Positions 16,586-25,143 of a stretch of DNA of 64,000 nucleotides are shown in pieces (the stretch's first letter is position 1; each line of letters starts with the position of its first letter). Source of the DNA: Bog-105 sp965277855 (GTDB lineage Bacteria > Acidobacteriota > Terriglobia > Bryobacterales > Bryobacteraceae); contig OZ255847.1 of NCBI GenBank assembly GCA_965277855.1, positions 6,014,001-6,078,000 on the forward strand. The letters are read 5' to 3'. The notes under the pieces are model-generated. The model was not told the DNA's origin, ran no database searches, and saw only the letters and a program-made list of their open reading frames with translations. Made by a program: the position numbers and the translations under genes.

Positions 16586-17614
16586 TCAATAAAAGAAGTT
16601 CTCACCTATAAACATGGATTTGCATTGGCTCATAATCCGAGCCAGCGGGCGTTCACGAACTGCGGCATAGCGAGGGCTGATGGTGCCGCCAAAACCTGTG
16701 TAGAGGAGAATACTGCCTTGGGAACCGAGACCGGCAAAATCGAATTTGAGATCACGCTGCGCTGCATCCTTTACGCTTTCCCATATCAATAAGCTTGTTG
16801 CACCGTTACCAGCGTCTTCGGCTCGCGTCGACAGAGTGTAATAACATACCCGGCTATCCCAAGCGCAGAAGATCGCCGCCACCATTTTGTTGGTTTGATT
16901 ATAGGCCGCCATGATTCTGCCACGTTTACGATTGATTGCCGCGGAAACTATGGCACTGCATACGCGGCCGTCGATCTCGTTTTTGAGGCGCCTGGATGCT
17001 AGGTTCCTTTCATAAGTCCAAGCAAACTTCGAGACGTCATCCAGCTCGCGCACGGAAAGCTGTTCTCCGGCCCGACGGATCACATTTCTAGTCTTATTTC
17101 GCATCTGACACCACAGAACGTCGACCGGTTTAGGAGTAATTTCGTAGGTAAATTGTACGTACGTACGGAACTTCTGTTCCTGAAAAGCGATTACATCCTG
17201 GATACCGGCGTGGCACTTGATGTATTGAGAAACGGTCCGCGGCAATTTTTGGATCAGAGTACGAGTCAGATCCATTCTTTTAAGAAAGCGATTACTCGAA
17301 TTGCCCTCGCCTTCGTCGGTGGCCGGTCCTAAGAAATAGGTGGCCGGAGGCATGCGAAGTTCCCTCAGGCCGTAACTTTCCCTGACATAGAACGGGAGCC
17401 GTCCTACGGTCCGGCCGCCAGCAGTAACTTCGGCGACATCGAAGCGCCCGCGTGTGGCAGCTTGCAGCCACCATTCTTCATGGAAGATAGTTGGAACTAG
17501 CGGGTCATACGATAGAGCGGTTCGATTCGCGGGTGAGCCGCTTTCCAACGATTGCGCGGCCGCCGCACATTCCGGGTGGTTGGCGGCTAGACTTGGCTGC
17601 CGTGTATGTAGCAT
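16586..17614 (-). CDS. FemAB/CelD-like GNAT protein, third member
   Basis: This 342-aa protein of the acetyltransferase-6 group is distinct from the tandem pair at 8510-10919. Visible landmarks are FHEEWWLQAATRGRFDVAEV near the N terminus and a basic segment RNKTRNVIRRAGEQL in the middle. The second GNAT half has GRIMAAYNQTNKMVAAIFCAW and FDFAGLGSQGSILLYTGFGG. Relatives occur in polysaccharide loci and may add an acyl or aminoacyl group to sugars. It is followed by the intact methyltransferase after 10 bp. A 3' remnant of a close relative lies at 15356-15550. Confidence 0.7.
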   Translation of the reverse strand: MLHTRQPSLAANHPECAAAAQSLESGSPANRTALSYDPLVPTIFHEEWWLQAATRGRFDVAEVTAGGRTVGRLPFYVRESYGLRELRMPPATYFLGPATDEGEGNSSNRFLKRMDLTRTLIQKLPRTVSQYIKCHAGIQDVIAFQEQKFRTYVQFTYEITPKPVDVLWCQMRNKTRNVIRRAGEQLSVRELDDVSKFAWTYERNLASRRLKNEIDGRVCSAIVSAAINRKRGRIMAAYNQTNKMVAAIFCAWDSRVCYYTLSTRAEDAGNGATSLLIWESVKDAAQRDLKFDFAGLGSQGSILLYTGFGGTISPRYAAVRERPLARIMSQCKSMFIGENFFY

Positions 17615-17745
17615 GATTTCCCTGTGTTTCGGCTCATCTCGAATGTGTACTGTGGATCCCGTGTTGATGGGCGCAGTAGGTAATCTCGGTGCCTTTCAAC
17701 GTTGATCTAGCGTCGGACTGGGAACAAAGCGCCCGCTTTGTGCGC

Positions 17746-18327
17746 CTAGCTAGTGTTTAATCTACGCTTTCTACTAAATCGGGCCGGATTGCCGGTATGG
17801 ATTTCCATGGCCGGAACGTCTTTCGTAACAACGCTTCCAGCGGTAACGATCGCACCCGCACCAACCGTAACGCCTGGACACAAAGTGGCGCGGGCGCCGA
17901 CCCAGGAGCCACGCTCGCAAACAATCGGGCGTCGGAACAGGCGCATATTGGGGGAAGACCAATCATGGTTGCCGGTGCAGAGATACGCTCCCTGGGAAAC
18001 GCAGCAGTGACTTTCGATTCTCACGGACGCCAAATTGTCGATCCAGAGATCTTCTCCCAGCCAGGTAAAATCGCCAACTTCGAGATACCACGGGAACTTG
18101 ACCCGCAGCCCCGGCTTGATATACACGCGACTGCCGATTTTTGCCCGAAACAGGCGTAAGAGCCAGCGCCGAAATGCGGAGGATGTTATCAGATGAGACG
18201 CTAATAGCGGCAAACCAAAAAAGTACCAGAGAGCCTCAATCCAGAGCGGAACGCCACGGACCAGTTCGGCATTATCAGGCGAGCGTAAGTCGATGAGACT
18301 AGGGTCTTCCCGTTGAGCTAGCCGCAT
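17746..18327 (-). CDS. WcaF-like polysaccharide O-acetyltransferase
   Basis: This 193-aa left-handed beta-helix (hexapeptide repeat) acetyltransferase uses acetyl-CoA to O-acetylate a sugar of the growing polymer. The N-terminal part holds a hydrophobic helix (ALWYFFGLPLLASHLI). The repeat region runs from GSRVYIKPGLRVKFPWYLEV through SQGAYLCTGNHDWSS, with the likely catalytic His in GNHDW, to VTVGAGAIVTAGSVVTKDVP and a C-terminal GNPARF. This is the usual pattern of putative colanic acid biosynthesis acetyltransferases. It overlaps the end of the heptose kinase gene by 10 bp, so the two are translationally coupled. Confidence 0.85.
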   Translation of the reverse strand: MRLAQREDPSLIDLRSPDNAELVRGVPLWIEALWYFFGLPLLASHLITSSAFRRWLLRLFRAKIGSRVYIKPGLRVKFPWYLEVGDFTWLGEDLWIDNLASVRIESHCCVSQGAYLCTGNHDWSSPNMRLFRRPIVCERGSWVGARATLCPGVTVGAGAIVTAGSVVTKDVPAMEIHTGNPARFSRKRRLNTS

Positions 18328-19400
18328 AGTATCGTTTGATGGATCATGGAGGGGGGGATCCCGGGAGTGGCATTTTCGTGAGTAGCACTCTTGGATTTAT
18401 CCGCAACCAGCCGATAGAAGCTCTCCCACTCTATGGGAGCAGTCCCAGCGCGTTTAACCACAATGCTTGCTGCGGCGTTGGCAATCTGAACGGCTGTGAG
18501 CATGCTGCAGCGTCCGGCGAGCGCGACCGCCAGACAGGCGATGACAGTGTCTCCGGCGCCGGATACGTCAAATACCTCTTCGGCAAGCGCCGGGAAATGA
18601 TGAGCGTGACTTGGGGTAATCAGAGTCATTCCCCCGGCGCCCTGAGTAACAAGCAGGTCGGTACATCTGATTCTTTCGCGGAGCCGGGCGGCAGCGCCGA
18701 TGGTATCGGCATCCTGAATGGCCATGGCGTGCAGGGCTGCCTTGAATTCTTTCCAGTTCGGTGTGAGGCAGGTGGCGCCGGAGTACGGAGTGTAATCGGA
18801 GCGCTTGGGGTCTACCAGAACCGGTATGCGCCTTTGATTGCAAGCTTCGATCAGCGATTCGGTGAGATGAACGGTGAGAACGCCTTTTGCGTAGTCCGAG
18901 AGGATCACAGCGCTTATGCCTTTGTCCAGCAATTTGAGGACGCCGGCATACAGCCGTTCACAGACAGACGGCGCGATCTCATCACAGACCTCATGGTCCA
19001 TGCGGACAATCTGATGATTCTGACACATCACACGGGTTTTGGATGTAGTCGGGCGGTCTGGATCCGCGATTACGGCTGTAGTGTTTACATCGCTATGAGC
19101 CATGATGGCCAGCAGCCGCTCACCGGCAACATCGCAGCCCACAACACCGGCGAGAATCGCCCGTGCATTGAGCCCAACGACGTTGAGGGCGACGTTTCCG
19201 GCACCGCCGGCGGCGAATCGTTCGCCACGCACGGTAAGGACCGGCACGGGGGCCTCAGGAGAAATTCGCGTCACGTCTCCCAAAATGTATTTGTCCAGTA
19301 TGAGGTCGCCGATAACGAGTACGCTGGCATCGCGGAATCCGTCTACCGGCAGTTCCTCGGCGAGCGAGAGATCAAATGCCAAACTGGAATGGATATTCAT
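18318..19400 (-). CDS. hldA: D-glycero-beta-D-manno-heptose-7-phosphate kinase
   Basis: This 360-aa PfkB/ribokinase-family enzyme phosphorylates heptose 7-phosphate at C1, the second step of ADP-heptose synthesis. The opening VLVIGDLILDKYILGDVTRISPEAPVPVL is characteristic of RfaE domain I (HldE-N). The PfkB end motif DVSGAGDTVIACLAVALA contains the catalytic base Asp and the anion-hole glycines. No adenylyltransferase domain follows; that activity sits in the separate fused gene at 20152. The start overlaps gmhA by 4 bp (ATGA), which supports co-translation. Confidence 0.92.
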   Translation of the reverse strand: MNIHSSLAFDLSLAEELPVDGFRDASVLVIGDLILDKYILGDVTRISPEAPVPVLTVRGERFAAGGAGNVALNVVGLNARAILAGVVGCDVAGERLLAIMAHSDVNTTAVIADPDRPTTSKTRVMCQNHQIVRMDHEVCDEIAPSVCERLYAGVLKLLDKGISAVILSDYAKGVLTVHLTESLIEACNQRRIPVLVDPKRSDYTPYSGATCLTPNWKEFKAALHAMAIQDADTIGAAARLRERIRCTDLLVTQGAGGMTLITPSHAHHFPALAEEVFDVSGAGDTVIACLAVALAGRCSMLTAVQIANAAASIVVKRAGTAPIEWESFYRLVADKSKSATHENATPGIPPSMIHQTILCG

Positions 19401-20002
19401 GCGGAAAGTTCTCCGAAAAGTCGAGCTTCAACGATCTCGCACATGCAATGGTAGGAGACCAAATGAAATTCCTGAATACGAGCCGTGTTTTGGCCGGGAG
19501 CAGCTAGGACGATGCCGGCTTCCCGGCAGGCAGGGCCATTTTGCGAGCCGGTCAAAAGGATTGTCAAAAGGCCTAGTTTTCGCGCTACGCCGAGGGCCTC
19601 CAGAACATTAGGCGAATTGCCACTGGTGCTGATACCAAGCGCGACATCACCGGGCTGGCCGAGCGCCTCGATTTGGCGGGCAAATACATCTTTGAATGAA
19701 TAGTCGTTGCCACAGGCGGTCAGGGCCGCGCCGTCGCTGCATAAGGCGATGGCCGGCAATGCCCGGCGATTCTTTTCGAAGCGTACAACCAATTCTGCGC
19801 ACAGATGCTGGGCGTCGGAGGCGCTCCCTCCGTTTCCAAAGAGCAGAAGCTTTTTGCCGTCTTCGAAAACGTCCGCGATGCGGTTTGCGGCCCGTTCGAC
19901 CGCGGCTGGGTAGTTGGATTCCGCAGCCTGCAGAAAGCTCTGGGCCACTTCAAGGAAGCGCTGGGCTATTGAGAGCTGAGGAATTTTGAGTGTAGTGGGC
20001 AT
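19397..20002 (-). CDS. gmhA: Sedoheptulose 7-phosphate isomerase
   Basis: This 201-aa SIS-domain protein of GmhA length converts sedoheptulose 7-phosphate to D-glycero-D-manno-heptose 7-phosphate. The phosphate-binding serines lie in LLFGNGGSASDAQHLCAELV and GISTSGNSPNVLEALG. The C-terminal IQEFHLVSYHCMCEIVEARLF carries the zinc-ligand and active-site histidine region. It lies in the heptose block between the HldE-C/GmhB fusion (150 bp upstream) and hldA (4-bp overlap), so the full pathway to ADP-D,D-heptose is encoded together. Confidence 0.93.
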   Translation of the reverse strand: MPTTLKIPQLSIAQRFLEVAQSFLQAAESNYPAAVERAANRIADVFEDGKKLLLFGNGGSASDAQHLCAELVVRFEKNRRALPAIALCSDGAALTACGNDYSFKDVFARQIEALGQPGDVALGISTSGNSPNVLEALGVARKLGLLTILLTGSQNGPACREAGIVLAAPGQNTARIQEFHLVSYHCMCEIVEARLFGELSA

Positions 20003-20151
20003 GGCGCTGGTGCGGATTTCTCACAGGTGATGAATAGACGATGCTCTTGTGTCGCCTGCCTGGCCGGATCTGGCTGGCAGACCACAAACCCCGATGGTCC
20101 GCCCCGCCAAGCCAGACAGCAACCTTAAGAGAATCCGCATTCGTCGAACGC

Positions 20152-21183
20152 TCAAGAAGGCTGCGGACACATCTGGAGTACTTGTTCCACAGCAGCCTGA
20201 AAAGAAAGCCCAGGCGGTTGATTTTCGCGGGTGGTTTCCGCTGAAACCAGCAGCGCTCTGCATCCAGCGCTTTGCGCAGACAGGATGTCCGAGGGCGAGT
20301 CACCAATCATGAAGCAGTCGTCGGCCCGGCTTTGAAAATCGTTGAGCGCGCGACGGAAGAGTGCCGGGCCTGGCTTGCGGCACTCGCAGTTTTCAGCCAG
20401 CGAGTGGGGACAGAAATAAAAGCGGGCGATCCGCACGGAGAATTTGTTTAGCTGCGCCAGCAGTTCTGAATTGACCGCTACAAAGGTGTCGTAATCGAAA
20501 TATCCCAAGCCCAGTCCCTGCTGGTTCGTGACAACGACCAGGGTGAAGCCGTGATCTTGGAGAGTTTTGAGTCCGGCTCCGACGCCGGGTAGCAATTTGA
20601 GGCGGCGTGGATTGTTCAGGAAGGCAATGTTTTCGATCAACGTGCCATCACGGTCCAGGAAGACAATGGGGCGGCCAAGCAGAGTGGAAGTGTGGAGCGG
20701 GGGGGCATGCAGCGGCAGAGAGTTTATGCGTTCGAGTAATTGGGTCGTGCTGCTGTCCTCAGTTACCGGGATAACGGCGCAGATTCCGCCGTATGATTCA
20801 ACGAAGGCAGCTGAGCGAAGTCCGGCGCGATTATAGTCGCCGCCTTTAACGTATAGGTCAGGTTTCAACTCGTGGAGAAGCGCAAGCGGCCTCGGTTCGT
20901 CAAATACCGTAACCGCATCTACACACGCGAGGGCGGCAACCAATCTGGCTCGCTGCCGTTCGCCGCTGATTGGCCGTAACGGACTTTTGTACGAGCGTAC
21001 GGAAGCATCCGAATTGATCGCGACGATCAGACGATCACACAATTCGCGTGCTTTTTCGAGGTAATCCAGATGCCCGCCGTGCAACAGATCGAAAGCGCCA
21101 CAGGTAAAACCGATGCGGCATCCAGAAGCGCGCCAGCGGGCTACCTCCGAGTGAAGAGCTGCTTGTGAAAGGACCTTCTTCAT
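20152..21183 (-). CDS. Fused heptose 1-phosphate adenylyltransferase (HldE-C) and heptose bisphosphatase (GmhB)
   Basis: The roughly 343-aa protein has two catalytic parts. Residues 1-145 are a nucleotidyltransferase of the cytidylyltransferase-like fold with FDLLHGGHLDYLEKAR (HxGH-type motif), PLRPISGERQRARLVAAL and YVKGGDY, as in RfaE domain II. Residues 165-330 are a HAD-IIIA phosphatase with the nucleophile motif FLDRDGTLIEN, a TNQQGLGLGYF loop, the Cys/His zinc-binding segment FCPHSLAENCECRKP, and MIGDSPSDILSAQ. The fusion joins the third and fourth steps of ADP-heptose synthesis. The ATG at 21183 overlaps the upstream GT9 stop (ATGA). Confidence 0.9.
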   Translation of the reverse strand: MKKVLSQAALHSEVARWRASGCRIGFTCGAFDLLHGGHLDYLEKARELCDRLIVAINSDASVRSYKSPLRPISGERQRARLVAALACVDAVTVFDEPRPLALLHELKPDLYVKGGDYNRAGLRSAAFVESYGGICAVIPVTEDSSTTQLLERINSLPLHAPPLHTSTLLGRPIVFLDRDGTLIENIAFLNNPRRLKLLPGVGAGLKTLQDHGFTLVVVTNQQGLGLGYFDYDTFVAVNSELLAQLNKFSVRIARFYFCPHSLAENCECRKPGPALFRRALNDFQSRADDCFMIGDSPSDILSAQSAGCRALLVSAETTRENQPPGLSFQAAVEQVLQMCPQPS

Positions 21184-22319
21184 CGACAAATTGACTCTCC
21201 TGAAGTCCATTCCACCACTTGGGTGCCTTCCAGCTTTGCAGGAAGGACGCAGGAATGGTTCAACTTGCTTGCCACGGCGGCAAGGACGTGGTCGATTTTA
21301 ATACCGCTCATGCAGGGATGCCCCTCGATAGGGCAGGTGGGCATGACACACCCGGCACATTCGACGTCGCGATAGAGAATTGTGCTATCGGAGCTTAGCG
21401 GGAACCAGGCGTTCAGGTATTTATTGACGCGACTAAAAGTAACGACTGCCGGCACCCCCACTGCGCCGGCCAGATGCATGGGTCCACTTTCGGTAGCAAT
21501 GACGAGGCGGCAGGCTTTCAACAGAGCAGCCGATTCTTCCACGGAGAATAATCCACAGGCATTTAGTCCCGTTCCGGATTGTGCGATGGCGAAGGCGGCA
21601 TCGGCGGTGTCTTTGTGGCCGCCCAACAGCACTGCTTCTACGTTAAATTCGGTCTCAAGTCGGTACAGCAGGCCGCGAATCGTCTCCGCAGAAATGTTTC
21701 GAGCGGCGATGTTTGAATACGGACAAATGGCTACAAGGGGACGTGCAGGATGCCGGCGGTGCGAAGCCACCCACTCCGTTACGCGCCTTATAGCGCCCTC
21801 ACCGGGCAGAAGCAACGGCGGATTGGAATATTGGGGGAACTTAGTTGCGGCTTCCGCGCCCCAAATGCGGTAAAAGCGGCGGAAGGCTTCGGTCGTTTGC
21901 AAAGGAGACAACTCTTTGAGTGATGTCTCGTCATCATCGAGAACGTCGAATCCGTGCAGCTCTTTTACGCCCCCGATTTTGAAAAATAGTCTGTCCCGTT
22001 CGATCTGGCGTTTCGATCGCAGCGTGGGCATGAGATAGACACAGTGGGCAGGCCGGTAGTATCGCAACTGAGCCAATAATTTGGCGACTGAGAAGATGTG
22101 GGACGACCCCTCGCCCGGAGGCCGGTAGTTGATCTGGTATTTGGATTTCCAAGCCATATCAAAGACGTGATTTGGCATTACCTTCAGTTTTGTATCGAAC
22201 CGGCTGATCAGCAAGTATTCCGAACACGTAGGAATGAAATCGCGCAGCGAACGGAGGACGGGTATTGAGACGATGGTGTCTCCGAGCGAGCCGATTTGTA
22301 GGACCGCAATGAGCGACAT
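21180..22319 (-). CDS. Glycosyltransferase family 9 (heptosyltransferase-like)
   Basis: This 379-aa GT-B protein has the ADP-heptose:LPS heptosyltransferase signature. The N terminus is VLQIGSLGDTIVSIPVLRSL, which is the GDxxxxxPxLRxLR motif. The donor-binding C-terminal half has AICPYSNIAARNISAETI and ATESGPMHLAGAVGVPAVVTF. It would transfer a heptose from ADP-heptose to an acceptor. The clustering and ATGA overlap with the heptose genes support that donor. Since the window holds a capsule-type cluster, the acceptor may be the exopolysaccharide repeat unit and not lipid A core; that is inference. Confidence 0.85.
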   Translation of the reverse strand: MSLIAVLQIGSLGDTIVSIPVLRSLRDFIPTCSEYLLISRFDTKLKVMPNHVFDMAWKSKYQINYRPPGEGSSHIFSVAKLLAQLRYYRPAHCVYLMPTLRSKRQIERDRLFFKIGGVKELHGFDVLDDDETSLKELSPLQTTEAFRRFYRIWGAEAATKFPQYSNPPLLLPGEGAIRRVTEWVASHRRHPARPLVAICPYSNIAARNISAETIRGLLYRLETEFNVEAVLLGGHKDTADAAFAIAQSGTGLNACGLFSVEESAALLKACRLVIATESGPMHLAGAVGVPAVVTFSRVNKYLNAWFPLSSDSTILYRDVECAGCVMPTCPIEGHPCMSGIKIDHVLAAVASKLNHSCVLPAKLEGTQVVEWTSGESICR

Positions 22320-22389
22320 GGAGTTTTGAGGGGTTTTCGATTAAGGCCGGAATTGATTCTCTTTACGGAAGCGCTCTTTTGAAAATCGG

Positions 22390-22429
22390 CCGTTGAAAAC
22401 GGTCTGAGAGGCCGGGCGAAGCGCCCGGT
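22390..22429 (-). other. Two small hairpins in a 180-bp gene gap
   Basis: The gap between the polymerase gene and the GT9 gene contains a 5-bp hairpin (ccgtt-gaa-aacgg) and, about ten bases on, a 7-bp GC hairpin (CCGGGCG-aag-CGCCCGG at 22412-22428). There is no clear T-run after either on the transcribed strand, so a classical terminator is not supported. They could be part of an interspersed repeat or an attenuating structure. Confidence 0.35.
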
Positions 22430-22499
22430 GCGCAACCAAAGGGTCGCGCAGGCCAAGAGTCCCTCCCACCAAAGTAACTGGATCTACTCAGCGTCTTCG

Positions 22500-24044
22500 T
22501 CATATTCCGCCGCTCAGTAAAGGCCGCGGGGGAGAGCTGAAGCGCGATCGGCGGTAACGTGCCCCTAGAAAGAAAGCTGCTCCGGCGGCCAGCAATGCGA
22601 GTCTGAGCAGACCGATAAGGGCATAAGGAACATCGCCTTCGAAGGAATGAATTAACTCTGGGAACAATGCTGTGTACAGAAACACTCCTAAGCTATTCTC
22701 GCGAGAGGGCGAACAGAACAGATAAACAAAACGGAGAACGGCACCGATCAAAAACATGCCCAGCAGGATCCCCGGTAGAGAAAAATTGCCGTAGAGGTCG
22801 GAAATAACGTGTATCGAGCTGAAGCCATTAAAATCGCTCGGCTCGCCCATATAGGTTGTTTCGAAATCAGCGGCGGGAACCGAAAGCGGTTTGTCTTTCC
22901 AGATCTGCCGCGGAATAAAGGTGAGCGGTATCTGGAGCCAGTCTGAGCCGAATTTATAGGGAAACGGATGCGGCGTATACTTCATGACCAGCGCGAGGGC
23001 ATCGACGCCTGCATCCCGGTCCACCATTTGCTCTAGCGCGGACGGCTCCTCTGCCACTCCCTTTTTGGAACTCAATAGACTGGAAGCAGAGGATACTCGG
23101 GAGACAATGTCGCCAATATTCTTGGGCGATCCCTCGGATCCTACAACGACAAAACGATAAAAATTCACAACCCCAAACGCAAACATCAACACCGGTAAAC
23201 CAATAAGCGCTATCTCCCAGAGCCGAAAGCGCCGCTTGCAATAGTGGTAAACAATGGCCGCCTCAAGAAAGGGTTTTATGAGAGCGGTCTTGCCGCCGGA
23301 AATCCCGAGTCGAAAGCCGATCAGCGCGATGCTGAATCCCAGGAACAGCCAGACGGCGCTACGGCTGCTTTTGCTCTTTGTCGTGGCGAGGAATATACAG
23401 ACGGCAATCCAGGAGAGATCGATTAAGTTTTCGAGGAGGACAATAATTCCCGGAACCGGGTGACGCTGAAATTCGACATTTCCGTAATTTCCCACAACTG
23501 CCCCGATTTTGAACAGGTACAGTGAACACCCCAGACCAACCGACATGATCGCGGCGATTTTGAATGGCGGCATCGAGCGCGGCCATAACACCGCAGCCTT
23601 GGGCAAAGAGTGTAGCCAATTAAGCGGAGCCTTTGACCAGAAGCCGATAAATAACGAGCCATATCCGAATGAGGCGCACCACAGTGCCCCCGGAAGATAA
23701 TCATCGTAGGGGTTCCGACCGAGCCTGGGTAAGAAGGACGACTTGGAGAGGTAAAACGCCCTCAGTACGAAATAAGTCAGGAAGTATACCGCCACGATGT
23801 TGGTTGGCAGAAAGACATCGCCGCGTGCAGGCGTACACGCGAGTTTGAGTAGGGGCTGGCTCACCAGCGCTGTCAGTAGTGTGAGCGGGATTGCTGTCGC
23901 AGAATTGACCCCCGAATAGAGGAGGGTTGGCAGCAGGATCAGCGCGAAGAGACTGGTTCCCACCACGCTCAGAACAGAATCCGATAAAGGTAACCTGCCC
24001 TGTCTGCCCGAAATTTGGAAAGGAGGATTAATGGGCGAGGTCAT
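22500..24044 (-). CDS. O-antigen/exopolysaccharide repeat polymerase, Wzy-like
   Basis: This protein of about 515 aa has at least ten hydrophobic segments and a long periplasmic loop (around residues 280-390) rich in charged and aromatic residues, ending FIPRQIWKDKPLSVPAADFE. This topology and the PRxxWxxKP motif are typical of oligosaccharide repeat unit polymerases (Wzy/O-antigen polymerase superfamily). It would join lipid-linked repeat units in the periplasm. The sequence is too divergent to name a linkage. The ATG at 24044 is preferred over 24062; it overlaps the end of the CgeB-like gene. Confidence 0.75.
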   Translation of the reverse strand: MTSPINPPFQISGRQGRLPLSDSVLSVVGTSLFALILLPTLLYSGVNSATAIPLTLLTALVSQPLLKLACTPARGDVFLPTNIVAVYFLTYFVLRAFYLSKSSFLPRLGRNPYDDYLPGALWCASFGYGSLFIGFWSKAPLNWLHSLPKAAVLWPRSMPPFKIAAIMSVGLGCSLYLFKIGAVVGNYGNVEFQRHPVPGIIVLLENLIDLSWIAVCIFLATTKSKSSRSAVWLFLGFSIALIGFRLGISGGKTALIKPFLEAAIVYHYCKRRFRLWEIALIGLPVLMFAFGVVNFYRFVVVGSEGSPKNIGDIVSRVSSASSLLSSKKGVAEEPSALEQMVDRDAGVDALALVMKYTPHPFPYKFGSDWLQIPLTFIPRQIWKDKPLSVPAADFETTYMGEPSDFNGFSSIHVISDLYGNFSLPGILLGMFLIGAVLRFVYLFCSPSRENSLGVFLYTALFPELIHSFEGDVPYALIGLLRLALLAAGAAFFLGARYRRSRFSSPPRPLLSGGI

Positions 24045-25143
24045 GGATTGAACGCTGCGCAACTCCGGAATGATTCCGAGCGGGCATCCGGGAAAGGATT
24101 TGCCGCATCACGTTTTCATTTGTTGTTTCATTGCGAAGGTGTCGAAGTTGCCCGTTGCGAGCCACTCGTCGTCTCCATTCGTCTTCGGCCAATAAACGCC
24201 GGCATTTGAGAGCGCATTCGTCCGGATCACTCCAGAAAACGGCCTCTTCGTTTTCGCGGTACAGGGCCTCATGCTCGCAGGTGCGTTCAGCACATAAAAG
24301 TCCGCCTAAATGTGGTACTTCGAACGACCGTGTGGTACAAAAATCTCGGTTTCCCTTTGAGAGCATTCCGATACAGACCTTTGCCGACTGGATGGCCATC
24401 GCGTAATCATCTTCGCGGCCCAATCCTGGACCGCGCCAATATGGCCGCAATACCGGCCACTCGCGCGCCCGGTGCCATTGGTTACCCCAAAGGCTCAGAG
24501 GAATGCCTCGTGCCACCAGCTGTTCGAAAAACGGCCCCCTTTCGGGCATCCAAGTTCCTATAAAAGAAACTTCAGATTTCCACTTGTCACGATCAAGAGC
24601 CGAAACTGGCCGGGGCGCGTGGAAGACCTCGTCCGCCGACATATATACGCGCATGACGTCCTTTGCACCGAGAGCATAGGCCTCTGGAACATTGCAGTCT
24701 CGAGCAACTGCAATCAAGTCGTAAACTGGAACGGAGCGCAGGTAGAGTCTCCATTTGTCTCCATCACGCGATCCGTACGGATCGTCCAGGTTGTAGTTGA
24801 GAACGAATCTCGCGCGCTGCTTCAAATCACAGATCAGTTCGGGGCATATTAGATTTCCCGCATCCACCCAGACTAGATCGAACTCGCTGAATTTGATCGC
24901 GGCGAGCACTCGATTGCGAATGTACCGCGCCAGGCCCAGGCTGCCGGTGTGATGGATCCAGAAATCACTGAGCCGGCGTTTCGGAAGAAACGCAAGTGGA
25001 TCCAAAATGTGTACTTGGTGTCCGAGCCTGGAAATGCTGAGTGCCCGGTGACGAGATGTTCCGCTATTCGGTCCCAGATACAGTATGGACAGGGCCGACT
25101 CGACGTTTGCCTCGGGCTGCGACAGCTCCGGTTTAAAGATCAT
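24028..25143 (-). CDS. CgeB-like glycosyltransferase
   Basis: This GT-B type protein of about 371 aa is related to spore maturation protein CgeB and the Glyco_trans_1_2 group. Landmarks are SILYLGPNSGTSRHRALSISRLGH at the start and DLVWVDAGNLICPELICDLK in the first domain. The C-terminal half has EVSFIGTWMPERGPFFEQL, AKVCIGMLSKGNRDFCTTRSFEVPHLGG and FWSDPDECALKCRRLLAED. It probably adds a sugar to the lipid-linked repeat unit. The ATG at 25143 overlaps the flippase stop; 25170 is an alternative start. Confidence 0.75.
   Translation of the reverse strand: MIFKPELSQPEANVESALSILYLGPNSGTSRHRALSISRLGHQVHILDPLAFLPKRRLSDFWIHHTGSLGLARYIRNRVLAAIKFSEFDLVWVDAGNLICPELICDLKQRARFVLNYNLDDPYGSRDGDKWRLYLRSVPVYDLIAVARDCNVPEAYALGAKDVMRVYMSADEVFHAPRPVSALDRDKWKSEVSFIGTWMPERGPFFEQLVARGIPLSLWGNQWHRAREWPVLRPYWRGPGLGREDDYAMAIQSAKVCIGMLSKGNRDFCTTRSFEVPHLGGLLCAERTCEHEALYRENEEAVFWSDPDECALKCRRLLAEDEWRRRVARNGQLRHLRNETTNENVMRQILSRMPARNHSGVAQRSIHDLAH

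Noticed and set aside
18336..19454. A 372-codon plus-strand ORF opposite the heptose kinase
   Set aside because: It mirrors hldA and gmhA codon structure. The minus-strand genes have clear motifs and overlaps.
22412..22428. The GC hairpin as a transcription terminator
   Set aside because: There is no T-run after it on the transcribed strand, and it lies within an apparent operon.
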